Origin: Rhododendron vialii
Lineage: Eukaryota; Streptophyta; Magnoliopsida; Ericales; Ericaceae
Direction of reading: 5' to 3'
NCBI RefSeq assembly: GCF_030253575.1
Contig: NC_080563.1
Location: 14,155,001-14,219,000 of the forward strand
DNA: 64,000 nucleotides
Each line of letters opens with the position of its first letter. The first letter of the stretch is position 1. Positions 24,058-36,960 of this stretch are shown one piece after another. Position numbers and translations under genes: made by a program. The notes beneath the pieces are model-generated. The model saw only the letters and a list, made by a program, of their open reading frames with translations, made no database searches and had not been told where the DNA came from.

Positions 24058-24229
24058 GTATAGCTATATTTACATAATCCGCCTCGAAGCCCTGAATTTG
24101 GCCACGCATATACTAGATCTTTTGGGCTAAAATCTAGGGTTCTTTTGGTCTTTTCGTGCCTATTTGTTGGGGAAAGGGCATTGATTTTTCCCCCCGGGGC
24201 TGGCAGAAAAAAGGTAAACTGACGGCTCT

Positions 24230-24260
<31 letters not shown>

Positions 24261-24263
24261 AGA

Positions 24264-24526
24264 ATGCACAGAGAGAGAGGAGTCGGTGGCGGTGGTGGAT
24301 CGAGGTCGGAGAAAGGTCAGGTGGATCGGAAGCGGATCAACGATGCCCTTGACAAGCAGCTGGAGCGATCGTCCCCGTCCACGTCATCTAGGGCTTTGAA
24401 CAACAACGCCAAAGACAAAGATCGCCTCTTGGCACAGTCTATGTTAGCCGCTGCTAAGCCGCCGCCCGATCGTAGGGACCCTCGCCCTGCGCCTTTAAAG
24501 CCCGAAAACAAACGCTCGGATGGTCA

Positions 24527-24577
<51 letters not shown>

Positions 24578-27500
24578 GTATACACATATATATACAGACG
24601 AATTTATATGTATGTATATCTGTATGTGGGTATATCTTTGTTTAGGCACCATTCAAGTTACACTGAGAAGGGTCTGATGATGTGGCTTAGATTTTTTTCG
24701 AAATCTTGGCTCCTGACTATTTCGTTTGAGTTTCAGTAGGTTGCTAGCATTCAGTTATGCATTTTCGCATCTCTTTCTCGTTCTTCCTACGTGTATACGT
24801 GTTTATCAGTGTACATTTTTGTTAGGTCGTAGTCAAGTTCTAAGTTACATAATGCGGTGCGCAGGCGTGGTAGTAAGTTCTAAGTCACATAATGCGGGTG
24901 CGCGGGCATGAAAGTGTCTTTCAAAAACCTTCTAAACAACTAAAATTTGTGAGTGCAAGGATTCACAGCGCGAGTATTGAGAGCGCAAGCGAGGGTCTTT
25001 TTGAAGGATTATGTGACTAAGGTCAAGTTGCAGTGAGAAGTTTGTTTGTTGATATGTGATCAGTTTTTTGCATTCTTGCTGCGGTTGAAATGTTGGTTCT
25101 TAACAATCCGGTTTTGAGTTTTAGTAAATTGCAAGCATTATGTGGTAAGGGCAACTCCTACCACTCACATGATGTTTCTTCAAAAGTCATTTTGATGAAA
25201 GAAGGCCAAAGATGAGATCCGAGCCTTTCACTAATGTGAACCTTATTTTTTATAAATTCAAGGACAAGTTAAGAATTTCACCAAATTTGAAGAAAGAAGC
25301 TTTTTGGGATAAGCTTGGAATTTTGTAAAAAGGTTAAGGATTGTAGCATGGAGTTCTTTCATCGAAATTTGGTTAAACTGGGTTCGTGGGGTAAGAGAGG
25401 AAATTTTCAAAAAGTTTTGATGGAGAAGGAACTTTTGGTGTGCTTTATTGTTGAAAGACTAAGAGTAAGTTGTCTGCAGTTCACACATGGACTTCTGCTC
25501 AGAAAGTTTTCAATTCTTGGATTGGCATTATGCTTACTTACTATCACCACAAAAGATGGTTGGCTCTTATTTTGATCAACCCATGTAGGAATATATCTCA
25601 AGGCAGCCTTTAGTTTACTTTTATAATCCTCTTCAAAGTTTGACTACGATGTGCTTTAGGTTCATATTTAATCACACGCCATAAACCCACACCTCATGAA
25701 TTCTGATTCACATTATCACTCCACCAGTTTAGGTGTATCACCTTTTTAAGTTGAAGTTTGATTGTTCTGTTCATGTGAAACATTAAGTGGTTTGCTGGCT
25801 TATCACCAGTTTAGACCAAATGTGTTCTTTGTGGAAAATATTATTTCTTGTTATGTGTTCTCTTTGTTGTTTTTTTCTAATCTATTAAGGCTGGGTTCCA
25901 GAAACAAAAAAAGAACTTATTTTTTGTTGAATAAGAAGGGTTGTTCCGGAAAATAAGAAGGATGGTAATTATTTTGGTAGAATTTATATAGGTACCAATG
26001 GGCGGCGGGAGGGAAATTGTACCTTACACACCTCGGATGCCGTTGATTTCCGCGTAAGCCCCCTTGGTTTTTTTTTTTAGAATTTTTGGACGGCTCGGAT
26101 CGGCCGTCCGGTGGCCGGAGACGGCCCGGCGCGGCCGCCGGTACAATTTCCCTCCGCCGGCGCCCATTATCATAGCAACAGTCTTTTTTTTTTACAAGGC
26201 AACTTCAAGCTCAAAAATCATGTGTTTACGCAAATAATTTTCCTATCATTATGGATCTTGTTTGATAAATCTCATTGAGATCTTTAATACGGTGCAAAAA
26301 AAAATTGAATTTTTTTTTTCATTTACATTATTTTTGAGTTTGAAAATGTGAAAGGAACTTTTTATTTGTGTTTTGTGGAATGACCCTTCTTATTTTTGAA
26401 TGAGAAGTGGCAAAATAAGTACTTATTTTTTAAGAAGGTTTCCGGAATGGGGCCTAAATATTAGTTGTTTTCATGTTCACTGACAGACATCCAATTTGAA
26501 TTAATTGCAGAGGAATCTGAAACGGACAGTGAGGAGTCAGATGTTAGTGGTTCTGAGGGGGATGATACTTCGTGGATCGCATGGTTCTGTAATTTGCGTG
26601 GGAATGAGTTTTTTAGTGAAGTTGATGATGATTACATCCAGGATGATTTTAACCTCTGTGGGTTAAGCAGTCAAGTTCCTTATTATGATTATGCACTCGA
26701 TTTGATTCTGGATGTCGAATCTTCTCATGGTAAGCTTAAGTTTATAAAATCATTTCATGCTTTTCATGCAAGTAGCATTGTTATGCTACTGAGTTTTTCG
26801 TGTTACTTTTTGTTTTGAAACCCGTCTATGGTACTTTTTATTGTCTGTATGTTCTAAAGTCTCACACTAAAATCTGGAATTGAAAAGATCAGATGCGTGC
26901 TTAAACGGAGGAATCTGCATTAAAAATACACTATTCTTTTTCGTAACAATAAATAGAAAAGACGGATTGCTTTCCTGACTAACTTGGAGGCAGCTAATAG
27001 GGGGTGGCCAATTCTTTGGCCTAGAAGGCAGTGCAAGGGGCAGGACCGTCCGTGTAGTTGGGAGATCTGTGTCCATCTTGGTTTTGTCTTACGCAAAACT
27101 GACTATTTGATTGGATGTTGCCTCTTTTTTTGCACAGTCAATAAAATTTTATTATCTTCAGAGAGAAAACAACCACACCCCCACCCCCCCCCCGAAACCA
27201 TTTCATGGAAAACAAGTTCATAAAAATGTTTGATTAGAATGTCTCCCTATCAGGCATGTCGTGGAAGTATAACGCTCCTCCTATCTCTAACCATAAGCCT
27301 TGCATGCTTCACAAAATTTGGCCTACAGTTCAAAGATCTGTGGACCTGTGGTGATTAGTTGCATCCTCACCATTTTAAGCTTGATGGCAAGTGCGTTTTT
27401 TTTTTTTTGTGATCATACGGTGTAAATTTCTTTTGCATTTCTTCTCCCATTTGTTTGTCAGGAGTAGCCTTATCACCAGTTTCACAATGTTCATCTACAC

Positions 27501-30060
27501 TGTTTTGTTCACAGTATAATGGTTCCTTGCAAGATAGCAACATCTGTGTTCACTATGAATAATGACAGATTTGTTTATTGCATGCCCAAAGAGCGCAATG
27601 CACTTGTTCGAAGATTTGGCTACTGGTTTTACTTTTTCTTCTTGGTTTTGTATATCCATAAAAGAAGGAAAGGAAGAATAAATAAATAAAAACAGGAGAG
27701 GGAGAATTTACAAAAATAGAAAATTTAAGATAGGGCAGCCTCTATGATTCATGCTTGTTTCGAGGTGACACGTTAGATAAATTAGCCTAAAGTTAGTGTT
27801 CTGCAAATTTTATAATGTTTATGTTCTTTTCAGTTGAGTGGAAAAAGTTCCTCCCGTGAATATAGGACACTATGGACGAATATATAACCATCCGTCTCTC
27901 ATAGTTTTCATATATCATTTTCCATGTTTTCATTGCAACTTTGTTTTTTCTAGGTCAGGAAAAACCTTAATGATCAAAACTACCCCTCATATCTTTAGTA
28001 GTGCTGTTGGAATCAGGGCAGTTTAGATCCCTCAGGAGAGCACTCCCCTCATATCTTCTTCCCCTTTTGTATGCAGGTCTTACCACCACCACACACACAC
28101 ACACACAGAGGATCTTTTAGACCGACAAATTATTGGGGCTTATAGGTGGGTATCATGTCATCCTAAAAACTTCGATGCAGCCAAAAGCAAGATTTATTCT
28201 CAGCCAGTTGTCTAAGTTTTGTTTGGTTTTTGTTTTTTTTATGTCGTGAGTGAAATCTAATCTCCTTTATTCCTTTTGGTAATTTGATGTATCTTTTATG
28301 AACGCAAGTCTTTAAATCTTATGTAGATGTCAGACTTAATTATTCCTTCTGTCGTTGGATCTTTGAATGAAATTTGATTGGCTGGAATGCGTAGGTGATT
28401 CATTTACAGAGGAACAGAATGAATTAGTTGAATCAGCAGCAGAGATGCTCTATGGTCTAATTCACGTTCGATACATACTGACAACCAAAGGAATGGCTGC
28501 TATGGTGGGATCCCTTCTATAATTTCACGATTTTGTTTTCGTAGTTTTATGCTTCAATTAGATGTTTTAAGTCCATTGGTTAAATTTCTGACAGCTAGAG
28601 AAGTACAAAAATGCCGAGTTTGGGCGATGCCCGAGAGTTTATTGCTGTGGGCAACCCTGCCTTCCTGTTGGTCAATCAGACATTCCTCGGCAAAGTACCA
28701 TAAAAATCTATTGTCCCAAGTGTGAAGATATCTACAGTCCCCGATCTAGGTTCCAAAACAGTATCCTTTATATAAATTATGCACAGGTTGTCAAGGTACT
28801 GCTGACACGTGGGAGTTGTTTGAAATGTGCTGGTTGTTAATCTTTTCTTGAGCTCTTGTACTCTTTTACTCTGTCCGTTTTACAATTTTATTCTCTTTTA
28901 AATGGGACAAGGCATTTTAACGTGCTCAAATTCAAATTAGAAGGTATTTATTTTTAACACTATTAGATTGTTAATCACCAACTCATCTAAAAGCTTAAGC
29001 TGTTAGAGAGAGGGGCAACTTTATTACTTATACCTTCAACATGCCCCCTCACGTGTAGCCAGACTCTCCTTTATAAGCGGGCTAAACACGTGTAAATATT
29101 TTAACATTAGGTAGGTGGTGAGGTTCGAACACTGGATCTATTACCTGCTCTGATACCATATTAAATTGTTAACCACCAACTCATCTAAAAGCTTAAGTTG
29201 TTAGAGAGAGGGGCAACTTTATTACTTATACCTTCAACAAACACTGCCCCTCGTATTAAATGACTCATAACCGATCAGTAGAGAGAAATCTGAAAAGAAA
29301 TTGTTTACACTTTGAATTTCCAAACTGGAATTGCACTTTGGGACATCCCATTGTGGAAACAGAGACGCGCAAAATGGGACATTTTCTGGATTTATTGGGT
29401 ACATATGAGCACAATTGATGAAGTAATATTTACTGGCTTCCCTTATGATTGGTTGGTAGCAGTAATTTGGAGAAAAAGTGTTTGAAAGGTTCACTTATTA
29501 AGTGGAAAGCGCACTCAGTTTAGCTCTTTTGATAGGGACAAGGTTATTAACCATAGTAAATTTAGCAAATTTTTATATCATAATTACTTCGTGGAATATA
29601 GTTTGTACTTGCTTTTATCTCAACATGGGTAAATATGAAACCTATTGCTGTCTTGTTGCCAAATTACTTCCCAGCAGTGGTTTGTACTTTTTTCTCAACA
29701 CGGGCTGTTTATGTATCATTCTGATGTCTTGTGTGGTCTATGACTCTATCTAATGTCTGCTACTGGATAGTTCAAACACATTGAACCAATGATTTGTCTT
29801 CCATATAAAGTGTTATCACTTATCAGTCTCTTAAGACTCAACAATATCAAGCTCATGACCGACAGTTTTCACCGCTTTCCAGAGTTTTACTTTCCGTACT
29901 CCAGTCATTGTTTCTCTAACTGTACCTAGACATTGATGGAGCCTATTTTGGAACTACATTTGCTCACCTGTTTCTGATGACTTATGGGCACCTCAACCCA
30001 CAAAAGGCGTCACAAAGCTATGTTCCAAGAGTATTTGGTTTCAAACTGCACAAGCCATGA
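24264..30060 (+). CDS. CKB: Casein kinase 2 regulatory subunit beta
   Basis: Five exons: 24264-24522, 26511-26729, 28395-28504, 28595-28760 and 29930-30060, giving 885 nt and 294 aa, close to Arabidopsis CKB proteins. The plant-type N-terminal extension ([36 protein letters not shown]) is followed from residue 87 by the conserved core: [42 protein letters not shown] and YALDLILD. Zinc-finger cysteines are C208, C213, C236 and C239, with the human spacing. The C-terminus GFKLHKP is typical. CK2 beta dimerises through this zinc finger and joins two catalytic alpha subunits. Plant CKBs act in light and clock signalling. The exon 1 donor (GATG/GTCATT), directly before a CT tract, is weak in consensus but is the one that keeps frame with EESETD. 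Introns 1 and 4 hold transposon pieces. Confidence 0.95.
24530..24575. repeat. (CT)n microsatellite at the CK2 beta exon 1 donor
   Basis: About 23 CT units starting only seven bases inside intron 1, so length changes would sit next to the 5' splice site. Confidence 0.95.
24881..25024. mobile_element. Foldback element of the TCACATAAT family, copy B
   Basis: Starts TAAGTCACATAATGCGGGTG and ends GGATTATGTGACTAAGGTCA. The middle contains TCTTTCAAAAACC, CTAAACAACTAAAATTT and GAGAGCGCAAGCG, which recur in copies C and D. A partial tandem copy of the left end (TAAGTTACATAATGCGG) sits just before it at 24841. It lies in intron 1 of CK2 beta and is the best preserved of the four copies. Confidence 0.65.
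25887..26457. mobile_element. MITE with a second MITE nested inside it
   Basis: The outer element starts near GGCTGGGTTCCAGAAAC and ends TTCCGGAATGGGGCC. It shares GATCTTGTTTGAT, CTCATTGAGATCTTTAATACG and TTTTTGAGTTTGAAAATGTG with a second copy at 49815-50058. It is split by a separate 172-bp inverted repeat (25997-26168) whose arms are AATGGGCGGCGG...GAAATTGTACC and GGTACAATTTCCC...GCCCATT, with a very GC-rich centre. Both lie in intron 1 of CK2 beta. The insertion order is clear: the GC-rich element entered the older AT-rich one. Confidence 0.7.
28965..29240. repeat. Direct repeat pair in CK2 beta intron 4
   Basis: Two copies of about 75 bp (ATTGTTAA, CACCAACTCATCTAAAAGC, GAGAGAGGGGCAACTTTATT, ACCTTCAACA) at about 28967 and 29165, some 198 bp apart, separated by TCTGATACCATA and GAGGTTCGAAC. 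The composition suggests a dispersed transposon-derived repeat, but I cannot name it. Confidence 0.8.
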
Positions 30061-32286
30061 TTCTGGAGTTCCCAGCTGGCTTTGGGGCTGAATTTCCTGG
30101 CTGCTGATCGGGTGGAAGTTCCTTTCATAGCATGTACGTTACTAATTCTCTTCATTTTGGGAATTAGTGATTTTGACAAAGCAGAGTTCAGAGGTTCCCC
30201 AACCTATCACAAACTAGGTTCCTCTTTTAAATATGGAAAGTATCCGAGGGAAAAGGCTAAGTTGCCTCTTTTATCTTTTTATTTTACATTTTTTTGTTGG
30301 TCTAATGTGTATTTTATAACCTCGTTGTAGTTTCTATTGCCGCTACATTTGGATCAATGGCAGTTTAATGTAGCCGCTCAATTTCCATGGATGTGTTGCG
30401 CTTTCGTAGGTGTGTCAACTTGTATTCTTGATTTAAATTTTTTTTTTATGAATAGTGTCACCATTTCCAGTTCCAGATCAACAACTTTGTTGTAATTCAT
30501 AAGTTTCAGAATTCAGGAATATATTGACAGTTTGGCTGAATCTTAAATTCATGTGGTGCATGTAAAACCTCTTTTTTCTGCGGTATAAGTTTACCTCGGA
30601 TGAGAAATTTCGCTATTACTTCATCTTAGCATCAGGAGAAGAGGTTTGCCTTATCTGCATAACCATGTCATCTTCTTCTTGGTTTTCTCGTCAATTATAG
30701 TATGATTTTTTTGCTTCAATGTTATTCAGATTAAGAATTTTGTTAATCAGAGTATTAAGAGAATGGTTTAGCTGTTATTGTGTCTCCGTATCCTCCTATT
30801 AATGGCTATGGGTGGTTTTGGATTTTTGTGGAACTATTTTTTTTTTTTTCAAATGGATGCTGGTATCCTATTAATGGCTATGGGGAAGACATTTGTTGAG
30901 TATTTTTTTTTTCATATGGATTTTGTATGGACATTTGTTTTGGCTCCCATTCATGGTGTTTGAAACATATGTGATATGGGAAGGGGTTTTCATTCTTGAG
31001 CATTCTTTGGCATCATTCCAGTTCTATCCCTTTCTCATGTATGTTTTTTGGAAGTTGCTAACTCGTACATCTGTGGGTATGAATTGTGTATGATGTTTTA
31101 ACTTTATTTGGCATTACTAGCCCTTCAACCACTGCCCAATAGATTGTTACTCCTATTAGCAGGATCGTGTGTTCTCTCGCTCCGAACTGTCCTTTGTGTG
31201 ATACGCAGAGATTAAAATGTGTCACATCTTTACTCTTGTTTCGTTTTCTTTGCACCAAAATCTGTATGAAATTACAAAATTATCTGCTTCATTGGCGAAT
31301 TAGATACATTTTCTTTAGATGTCTGCAGTGACTAACTTTTCAACTTTTTATTATCACCAAATTGTGGCATGCATCCTGTATGCAACATCGTGACGTTTAG
31401 TTAGTTCTTATCATCTTAACACAACGTGAATCTACTATGTACGTGCACATATAGAGAAACGTTTAGTTCGAAACATTTGAACAAGGATCTGCTATATATA
31501 TATCTCTGTGTGTGTGTGTGTGCATACAAAGAACGTAGGAGGAAAGGAGAAGAATTCCATTTTCCTGCAAGTAAGTTGCATCAGAATCTGAACTTCAAAT
31601 TGGACAAGAACACATTGGCCTCTCCCGTCATTTTCAATCCCATCTCCACCTGCCCATCAAAATTTCCAAATAACCGCAATGTATAAAATCCCCTACAACA
31701 AACCAACAAAAATAGACACCCTTGTACTTTTAAAACGCCATCTTGCCTTTTACCATCCTCACTAACAGTTGCTCGCCATTAAAAGATAATGTTAAAGACG
31801 CCATATCTGTCAGCTTCCGAGTTCGAGTTCATTGGCGGTTCATATTTCTTTGTTAAAACAGTGGACTAATCACAACAGTAGTGATGATTATGCATATGCT
31901 GATACCCTGGGATAATTTGGAAACCACATAAACAAAATATCTCTTCCATCTGCCAATCTCGTTAGATTTTCACCTTCAAGAGAAGATGACAGAACCCTAT
32001 AACACAATCCACATTAATCCAAGGCAATATATATGTCATAGAATAAACCTTGTCAAATCAGACAATTCTAATTTAATGGAGTGTAAAAGGGAAATTCAAA
32101 TGGTTCTGAAGCCAACCACAACACTTAGTAACAATAGAAAAACTGCAATTATCTCAAACAAAACATAATTCCAACAATTTCCACAGCTTTTCACTAAACT
32201 GGATGGAACATCAAAAACTTGAACGACAATGGAACATCAAGACTATCTTTCTCCTCAGTCAACATTGAAAAAGCTAATGCCAGAGC
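30061..32286. other. Intergenic between convergent CK2 beta and eL43 genes
   Basis: Contains the 3' UTRs of the two convergent genes. A 22-bp stretch with CCTATTAATGGCTATGGG occurs twice near 30794 and 30868. A short GT run is near 31509. No open frame here has recognisable content. Confidence 0.6.
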
Positions 32287-34666
32287 TCAACTCTCAGTCT
32301 GTTCCCGCAGCCTCCTGATTGTGCTTCGGACTGTCACAGCACTAGCGGTGCTATAGCAAAAATAAAACAAAAAGGCATTAGTTCCCAATAACGAAAACAG
32401 AGGGAAAATTAGTTCAGGTAAGTAAAAGCAAAAGAAAGAAAAGAAAATTACTTCAATGTATATGCACCGCCTGCTTTGACTTTGCCGCAATCCTTGCAGC
32501 CCCAAATCCCCACTGCCTTTCTCTTCACAGCATACTGCAGACAGTTGACTATTTGATTAGCACCACCACACTTCAAACCAAAGGACATGCATATAACAAA
32601 AAAAAACAGCAGCAATGGCAGTAATATAATGAATCAGTTGATGTGACTCAGAATAGACATACCTTCCCACAGAACTCGCAGAAGTATTTGCTGTGTTGAC
32701 TAACCTCCATCTTCTTGATCTGCTTTCGCAAACTAGCCCCATAACGGGTACCTATACAATTAATGAGAAATAGGAAAACTCAGTATGACACCATGAAAGG
32801 AAGCACCAAAAGTGAGAGGAAATTGAAAATGACATATAAAGGCATACTGTTACCCTACAAAAAAAAAAAACATAGAACTGTGATGACATTACAAGAATCC
32901 AAGAGCAAATTAGAGTTGCAAACTTGCAGTAACTTGATTATTTTAAATCATGATAAATGGAGCATAAAATTTTCCAAGCAAAGACTTAGAGCAATCTATG
33001 ATCACTTACCGTACTTCCCAACAATACCAGCCTTCTTTGTTCGCTTAGTCTGCATAAAAGAAATCCATTCGTAAGAGCATCCACATTGTAATAAGCAAAT
33101 TGATATGGATAAACAAACTTAACAACAATGCTAAAAAAATACCTCACATTGTAATAATTAAAGTTACAAGTCTTTTAGCAAATAACCAAATTCTACCCAT
33201 TCCATAACCAAACTTAACAACTTTTACCAATAACCAAAACTCAATAATCAAACCCAATAATCAAATTCAAAACTAAAAAACACCCCACATTAAAATCGTC
33301 TCATCGAGAAGAATAATTTGGTGTGGTCGGGTGCGTGATTAGAACTCCTCTGTAATTGGACATAGGTGCATTGCGTATTGTGGGGGTTTTTTTTTATAGG
33401 AATGCAAAAATAACCAATGTGGAGGTAAAGTTTGTTAAGTTTGATTATGCACTAAATGGATAATCAAATGCTGACGTGGCACATTTTGGTTATTGATTTT
33501 GATTATTCCCATTACGGATGCTCTAAGAGGTTAACCACACACAAAAACCCAATAAATTATACAAGGAACTTTGGAGCTGCTACCATCATGAAAAGCAGTC
33601 AATGACATCCTAGCATGAAACAATTCACACTAGCAACACAAAGATTTTTACCAGTAAAGAAAGAGAATCTTCTACGTGAGAAAAAAGAACGAAATAATGA
33701 AGATTTAGAAAGAACAGTGCAAAATACTGGAAAACTCCACACAAACATGTATGGATTAGAAAATTATGACTGCATGCAAGCTTATTACTTTTCATCATGT
33801 AAAAACGGGGAAGATAGGACACCTAAGAAATACATAGTTTATTTCACTCATTCACACAATGATTTCACAACCTGGAAAAAAAAAATGGTTTCAACTCCTT
33901 TTAGTTGATTTCACACGTGCAGAAAGAAATTTTCGATATTTTCTCTAGGGACAATAAACTGCATACAACTAGAAACTTGCAATATCAGCACCTTTATAAA
34001 GTTCAAACAGACAAACAATTTCATGACGTTTGTTCAGGTTGCAGACATCACATGTTCATGAAATGGTACCACTGACTACCACAGCAGGTGCATATTGTAA
34101 ATTTGCAAGTACAACTAATATCTCAGTATCTCACAGCAACTCTTTCTCCCGCTCCCAACATCAGAACACAATTTACTCATCTCTTGGTTCGAACAACTTA
34201 CAAATTTAATTCTTATCACCAATCAGGAAAAAAAAACCAGTTGATTTCTTCACAGTGGACTTTACACGAAACAAGTCACCAAAATGTCCAAAACGAAGAG
34301 ACCTCCCCCGTCCCCGTAGCCCCAATCATAAACCAAAAAGGAAAGCCAACAGAAAAGGCACGAGTTCAAATCCCACTTGGCTTAGAAGTGGAATTCTCTA
34401 GTGAACAAAAGCTTCATTTGCCAGACAAATCTCTCCGACAAATCACGTTTTAATACACTTAAATATTCACTTCAAAAATACAACTAGAATACTCCTCTCC
34501 ATCTTCCAATTGCTATACCACGTCGAACCAGTAAACGAAAAAACTAAAAAGGAAGTTCATTTTCTTATGGACTTTCTGATCAAACAAATCACAGTCGTCA
34601 AACTTTTGCTATCAATCTATAAGGATATTCAAGGATATCCACATACACATCTACGCACGCAGAAAT

Positions 34667-34705
<39 letters not shown>

Positions 34706-34708
34706 CAT
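32287..34708 (-). CDS. RPL37A: 60S ribosomal protein eL43 (L37a)
   Basis: Five exons on the minus strand: 34706-34708 (the ATG alone), 33010-33049, 32663-32751, 32452-32534 and 32287-32350, totalling 279 nt and 92 aa, the exact family length. The protein reads [20 protein letters not shown] and ends RRLREQTES. The Cys2-Cys2 zinc ribbon is C39-x2-C42 and C57-x2-C60 (FCEFCGK ... WGCKDCGK). It is a structural component of the large cytosolic ribosomal subunit, binding 25S rRNA near the E site region. The first coding exon ends right after the ATG, so the 1656-bp first intron separates start codon and coding body. A TATA box and a telo-box precede the ATG, as in many plant ribosomal protein genes. 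Confidence 0.97.
33075..33523. mobile_element. Tourist-like MITE in eL43 intron 1
   Basis: A 449-bp element with GAGCATCC at the left and GGATGCTC at the right, flanked on both sides by TAA, a target duplication typical of PIF/Harbinger. Subterminal pieces are also inverted (CACATTGTAAT... and ...CCAATGTGG). There is no coding content. Confidence 0.65.
34669..34702. repeat. (GA)n microsatellite in the first intron of eL43
   Basis: Seventeen GA units lying within a few bases of the donor that follows the start codon. On the coding strand it reads CT, a GAGA/BPC-type cis element position. Confidence 0.95.
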
Positions 34709-34757
34709 GTTGATCTGGCAATGGAAGCTGCAGCGGCTGGCGGAGGGAGACTACGAT

Positions 34758-34767
34758 GAAACCCTAA
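34758..34767 (-). promoter_or_regulatory. Telo-box in the eL43 leader
   Basis: AAACCCTAA on the plus strand, 50 bp before the eL43 start codon and about 20 bp downstream of the TATA box. Telo-boxes near the transcription start are a known mark of plant ribosomal protein and translation genes. Confidence 0.6.
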
Positions 34768-34784
34768 ATTTGCTTCGTCGGGGG

Positions 34785-34792
34785 CTTTTATA
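34785..34792 (-). promoter_or_regulatory. TATA box of eL43
   Basis: TATAAAAG on the minus strand, 77 bp before the start codon. It predicts transcription start near 34755-34760, at the telo-box. Confidence 0.6.
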
Positions 34793-36375
34793 GAGAATAG
34801 TTCGGGTCGGGTTTGGTTCGTTAAGGAGACATGGTCCGGATGCAACCGGGCAATGATGAAGACTAAAGTAATTATTCCATCCATCCTCCCGTCCGCAAAA
34901 CGGAAACTTAAAAAAATAGATAATACAATTTTTGCAAGAAAAATTCGAAATTTTTTTAGCAACTTACTAAATATCAATGAGTTCTTTTAATTTGTAAAAA
35001 AAGATTGAATTTTTTATTTAAAAAATGTATTATTCTTAAGTTGTCGTTTTGAAGACCGAACAAATAATTTGAGATGGAAAGAGTATAATTTTATTGAAAC
35101 AAATCAAACTTTTTTGTGGAAAGTTACTAAATATAGATGAGTTCTTCTAATTTATAGATATAATTTTGAACATTTTTTTGAAATGTATTTATTTTAAGTT
35201 TTCGTTACGTGGACCAGACGTTATTCGGAACGGAGTGAGTAATCAACCGTTGAAAGCTAACTCTTCTCTACATAGAGGAGTAATATTTTTTTATTGTATT
35301 GCTATTCCTTCAGAGTGAGTTTTTTTCCTTTCAAATAAATAATAAAGGAAATAATTTTTACACTCTATTTTTCCTTATGAACACCGCCAAAATTTCTCTT
35401 CTCATGTGCATTGAAAATTGTGTAGCGTGTAATTTTTTTTTTTTTTGAAGTATTACAACTGTAGAAGACACATTGTTTAGTGCATTTATGAAAAGAATAG
35501 AGTGCAAAAAATATCTTTTTAGCGTGATTGGCTTAATTAAACATGTGATGTTTCTTTTTGAACACGATTTTCTTTGCATAAATGCATTACCTAGAGCCAA
35601 ATGTAAAAGGTTGGCTATAGGAGCCATGGCATTTCGCACATTTCAAAAAGTCACCAAATTTGTACTACTTTCTAAATGTAGATATAGATTCTCAAAATCT
35701 ATTGATGATGGTTTATACGACCACAATTAGTTTTCTTAAAAACAAGAATAACAAAATATGTTCCTAGAATCTTTCCTAAATCCCCACATAGTTCTATATG
35801 CAAAATAAAATAAAATAAAATGGGCCAGGGACTTTTTGCTAATGTACATTGCTAAGGAAATTACTGTAAAATAAGCTAAAACTCAAGCATCGATAAATTC
35901 GGAGATTTAAAAATACGTTGAGTTTCCTACTGATGCAACGGTTAATTGGCGTGTCAAGAAACCATTGGTCTTATTTTTATTTATTTTTGATAAGTACTAC
36001 TTCTTTATATTCAAGCTCAAACCAAAAACCAAAAGCCCAGGAACAACTCCTGGCTTTACAACATGTTCAGTTGTTCTCACACCTGGACAAAAGCAATGGA
36101 GCTCAAAAAAGATACAACAGACCTTACAAAAACAGCAGAGTACAACCAACCTATACACTAACAAGAATAGCAGACAACTCAAAACAATACTACTAACATT
36201 TACTCTCTCTTTTTTTAATAACAGGATGTCCGGACTAGATTGCGCGCACCTCGATTATTTCCGGGGTCCTGAAATTAACAACCGGGCAAAACCCTCCAGT
36301 GGCCCAAGGTTTGGAATGTTTGAGAACACAACAACATTTACACATGGTACAATTTACAATTTTTTTGAACAGGTT

Positions 36376-36960
36376 TTTTTTTATATTAATCTTGAAATTG
36401 TTACAAGACTCATAAGAGGAAGAAAATAACACCTTGTTCGGAAGAACAATTAGTCCAATCCAAGACCCAATACCTAAATTGACAAGAAGCCAATTCAAAA
36501 CCACCCAATGGGACGAAGCTCCCCTAAGGCCGAAGCCCAATCTCCGTCTAAAAACCCTGATCAATATAATTAAGAGCAAAAGGCCAAAAATGCCCAAATC
36601 AAACAATAACGCACATCAATGGGCCAAACCCAAGAGGAGCCAAACCTGGCCCAAACCCCAAACCTAACCCTAAACCTAGCCAAAACACAGCCACCAGACG
36701 CCATAGCCCAAAACACTGCCTACCACCGTACCCAAGCAAACAATCACCACCTGAAACCCGAAATAGGCCGCAATCAAAACCACCAGATCCGTAGCCGATG
36801 ACCAGCGCCGATGCCAACCAAAATGGCCAAAAAACAGCAACTCGAAATCACCCTTTGAAGTTTTGAGCACCACTGAAAACAGTAAGCCCAGATCAAATCG
36901 GCCACACCAGCGCACCGCCGCAATGCCAGGAGACCACCGTGAGCCAGCCATGCATCGCTA
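36376..36960 (-). mobile_element. Retroposon-like insert with A-rich tail
   Basis: Read on the minus strand: a GC-rich, G/T-biased head (GGTGGTCTCC, TTTAGGGTTAGG) is followed by a T-rich body and GTCTTGTAACAATTTCAAG, ending in an A-rich tail (TATAAAAAAAAA). It resembles the inserts at 53930-54605 and 56723-57387 in layout, with no reverse transcriptase. Target duplication was not found, so the borders are approximate. Confidence 0.4.

Larger units (their letters stand above)
22328..24263. other. Intergenic: DXO1 3' end and CK2 beta promoter
   Basis: 22328-22460 is DXO1 3' UTR with an AATAAA-like signal. A perfect-looking 37-bp tandem pair is at 23176-23249. From about 23740 the sequence is CT-rich promoter and 5' UTR of the CK2 beta gene, with an AAACCCTAA telo-box-like motif near 24005. 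No other gene is seen. Confidence 0.6.

Noticed and set aside
24156-24263. Upstream in-frame extension of CK2 beta
   Set aside because: No in-frame ATG upstream. The frame is open only through CT/GA-rich leader, and MHRERG matches the usual plant CK2 beta start.
29100-29160. GGTTCGAAC and TCTGATACC read as tRNA T-loop or primer-binding site
   Set aside because: No cloverleaf can be drawn around it. It is part of a repeated transposon-derived segment.
35965-36606. Frames of 123-154 codons on both strands
   Set aside because: They lie in A-rich tail and retroposon-like sequence and show no domain.
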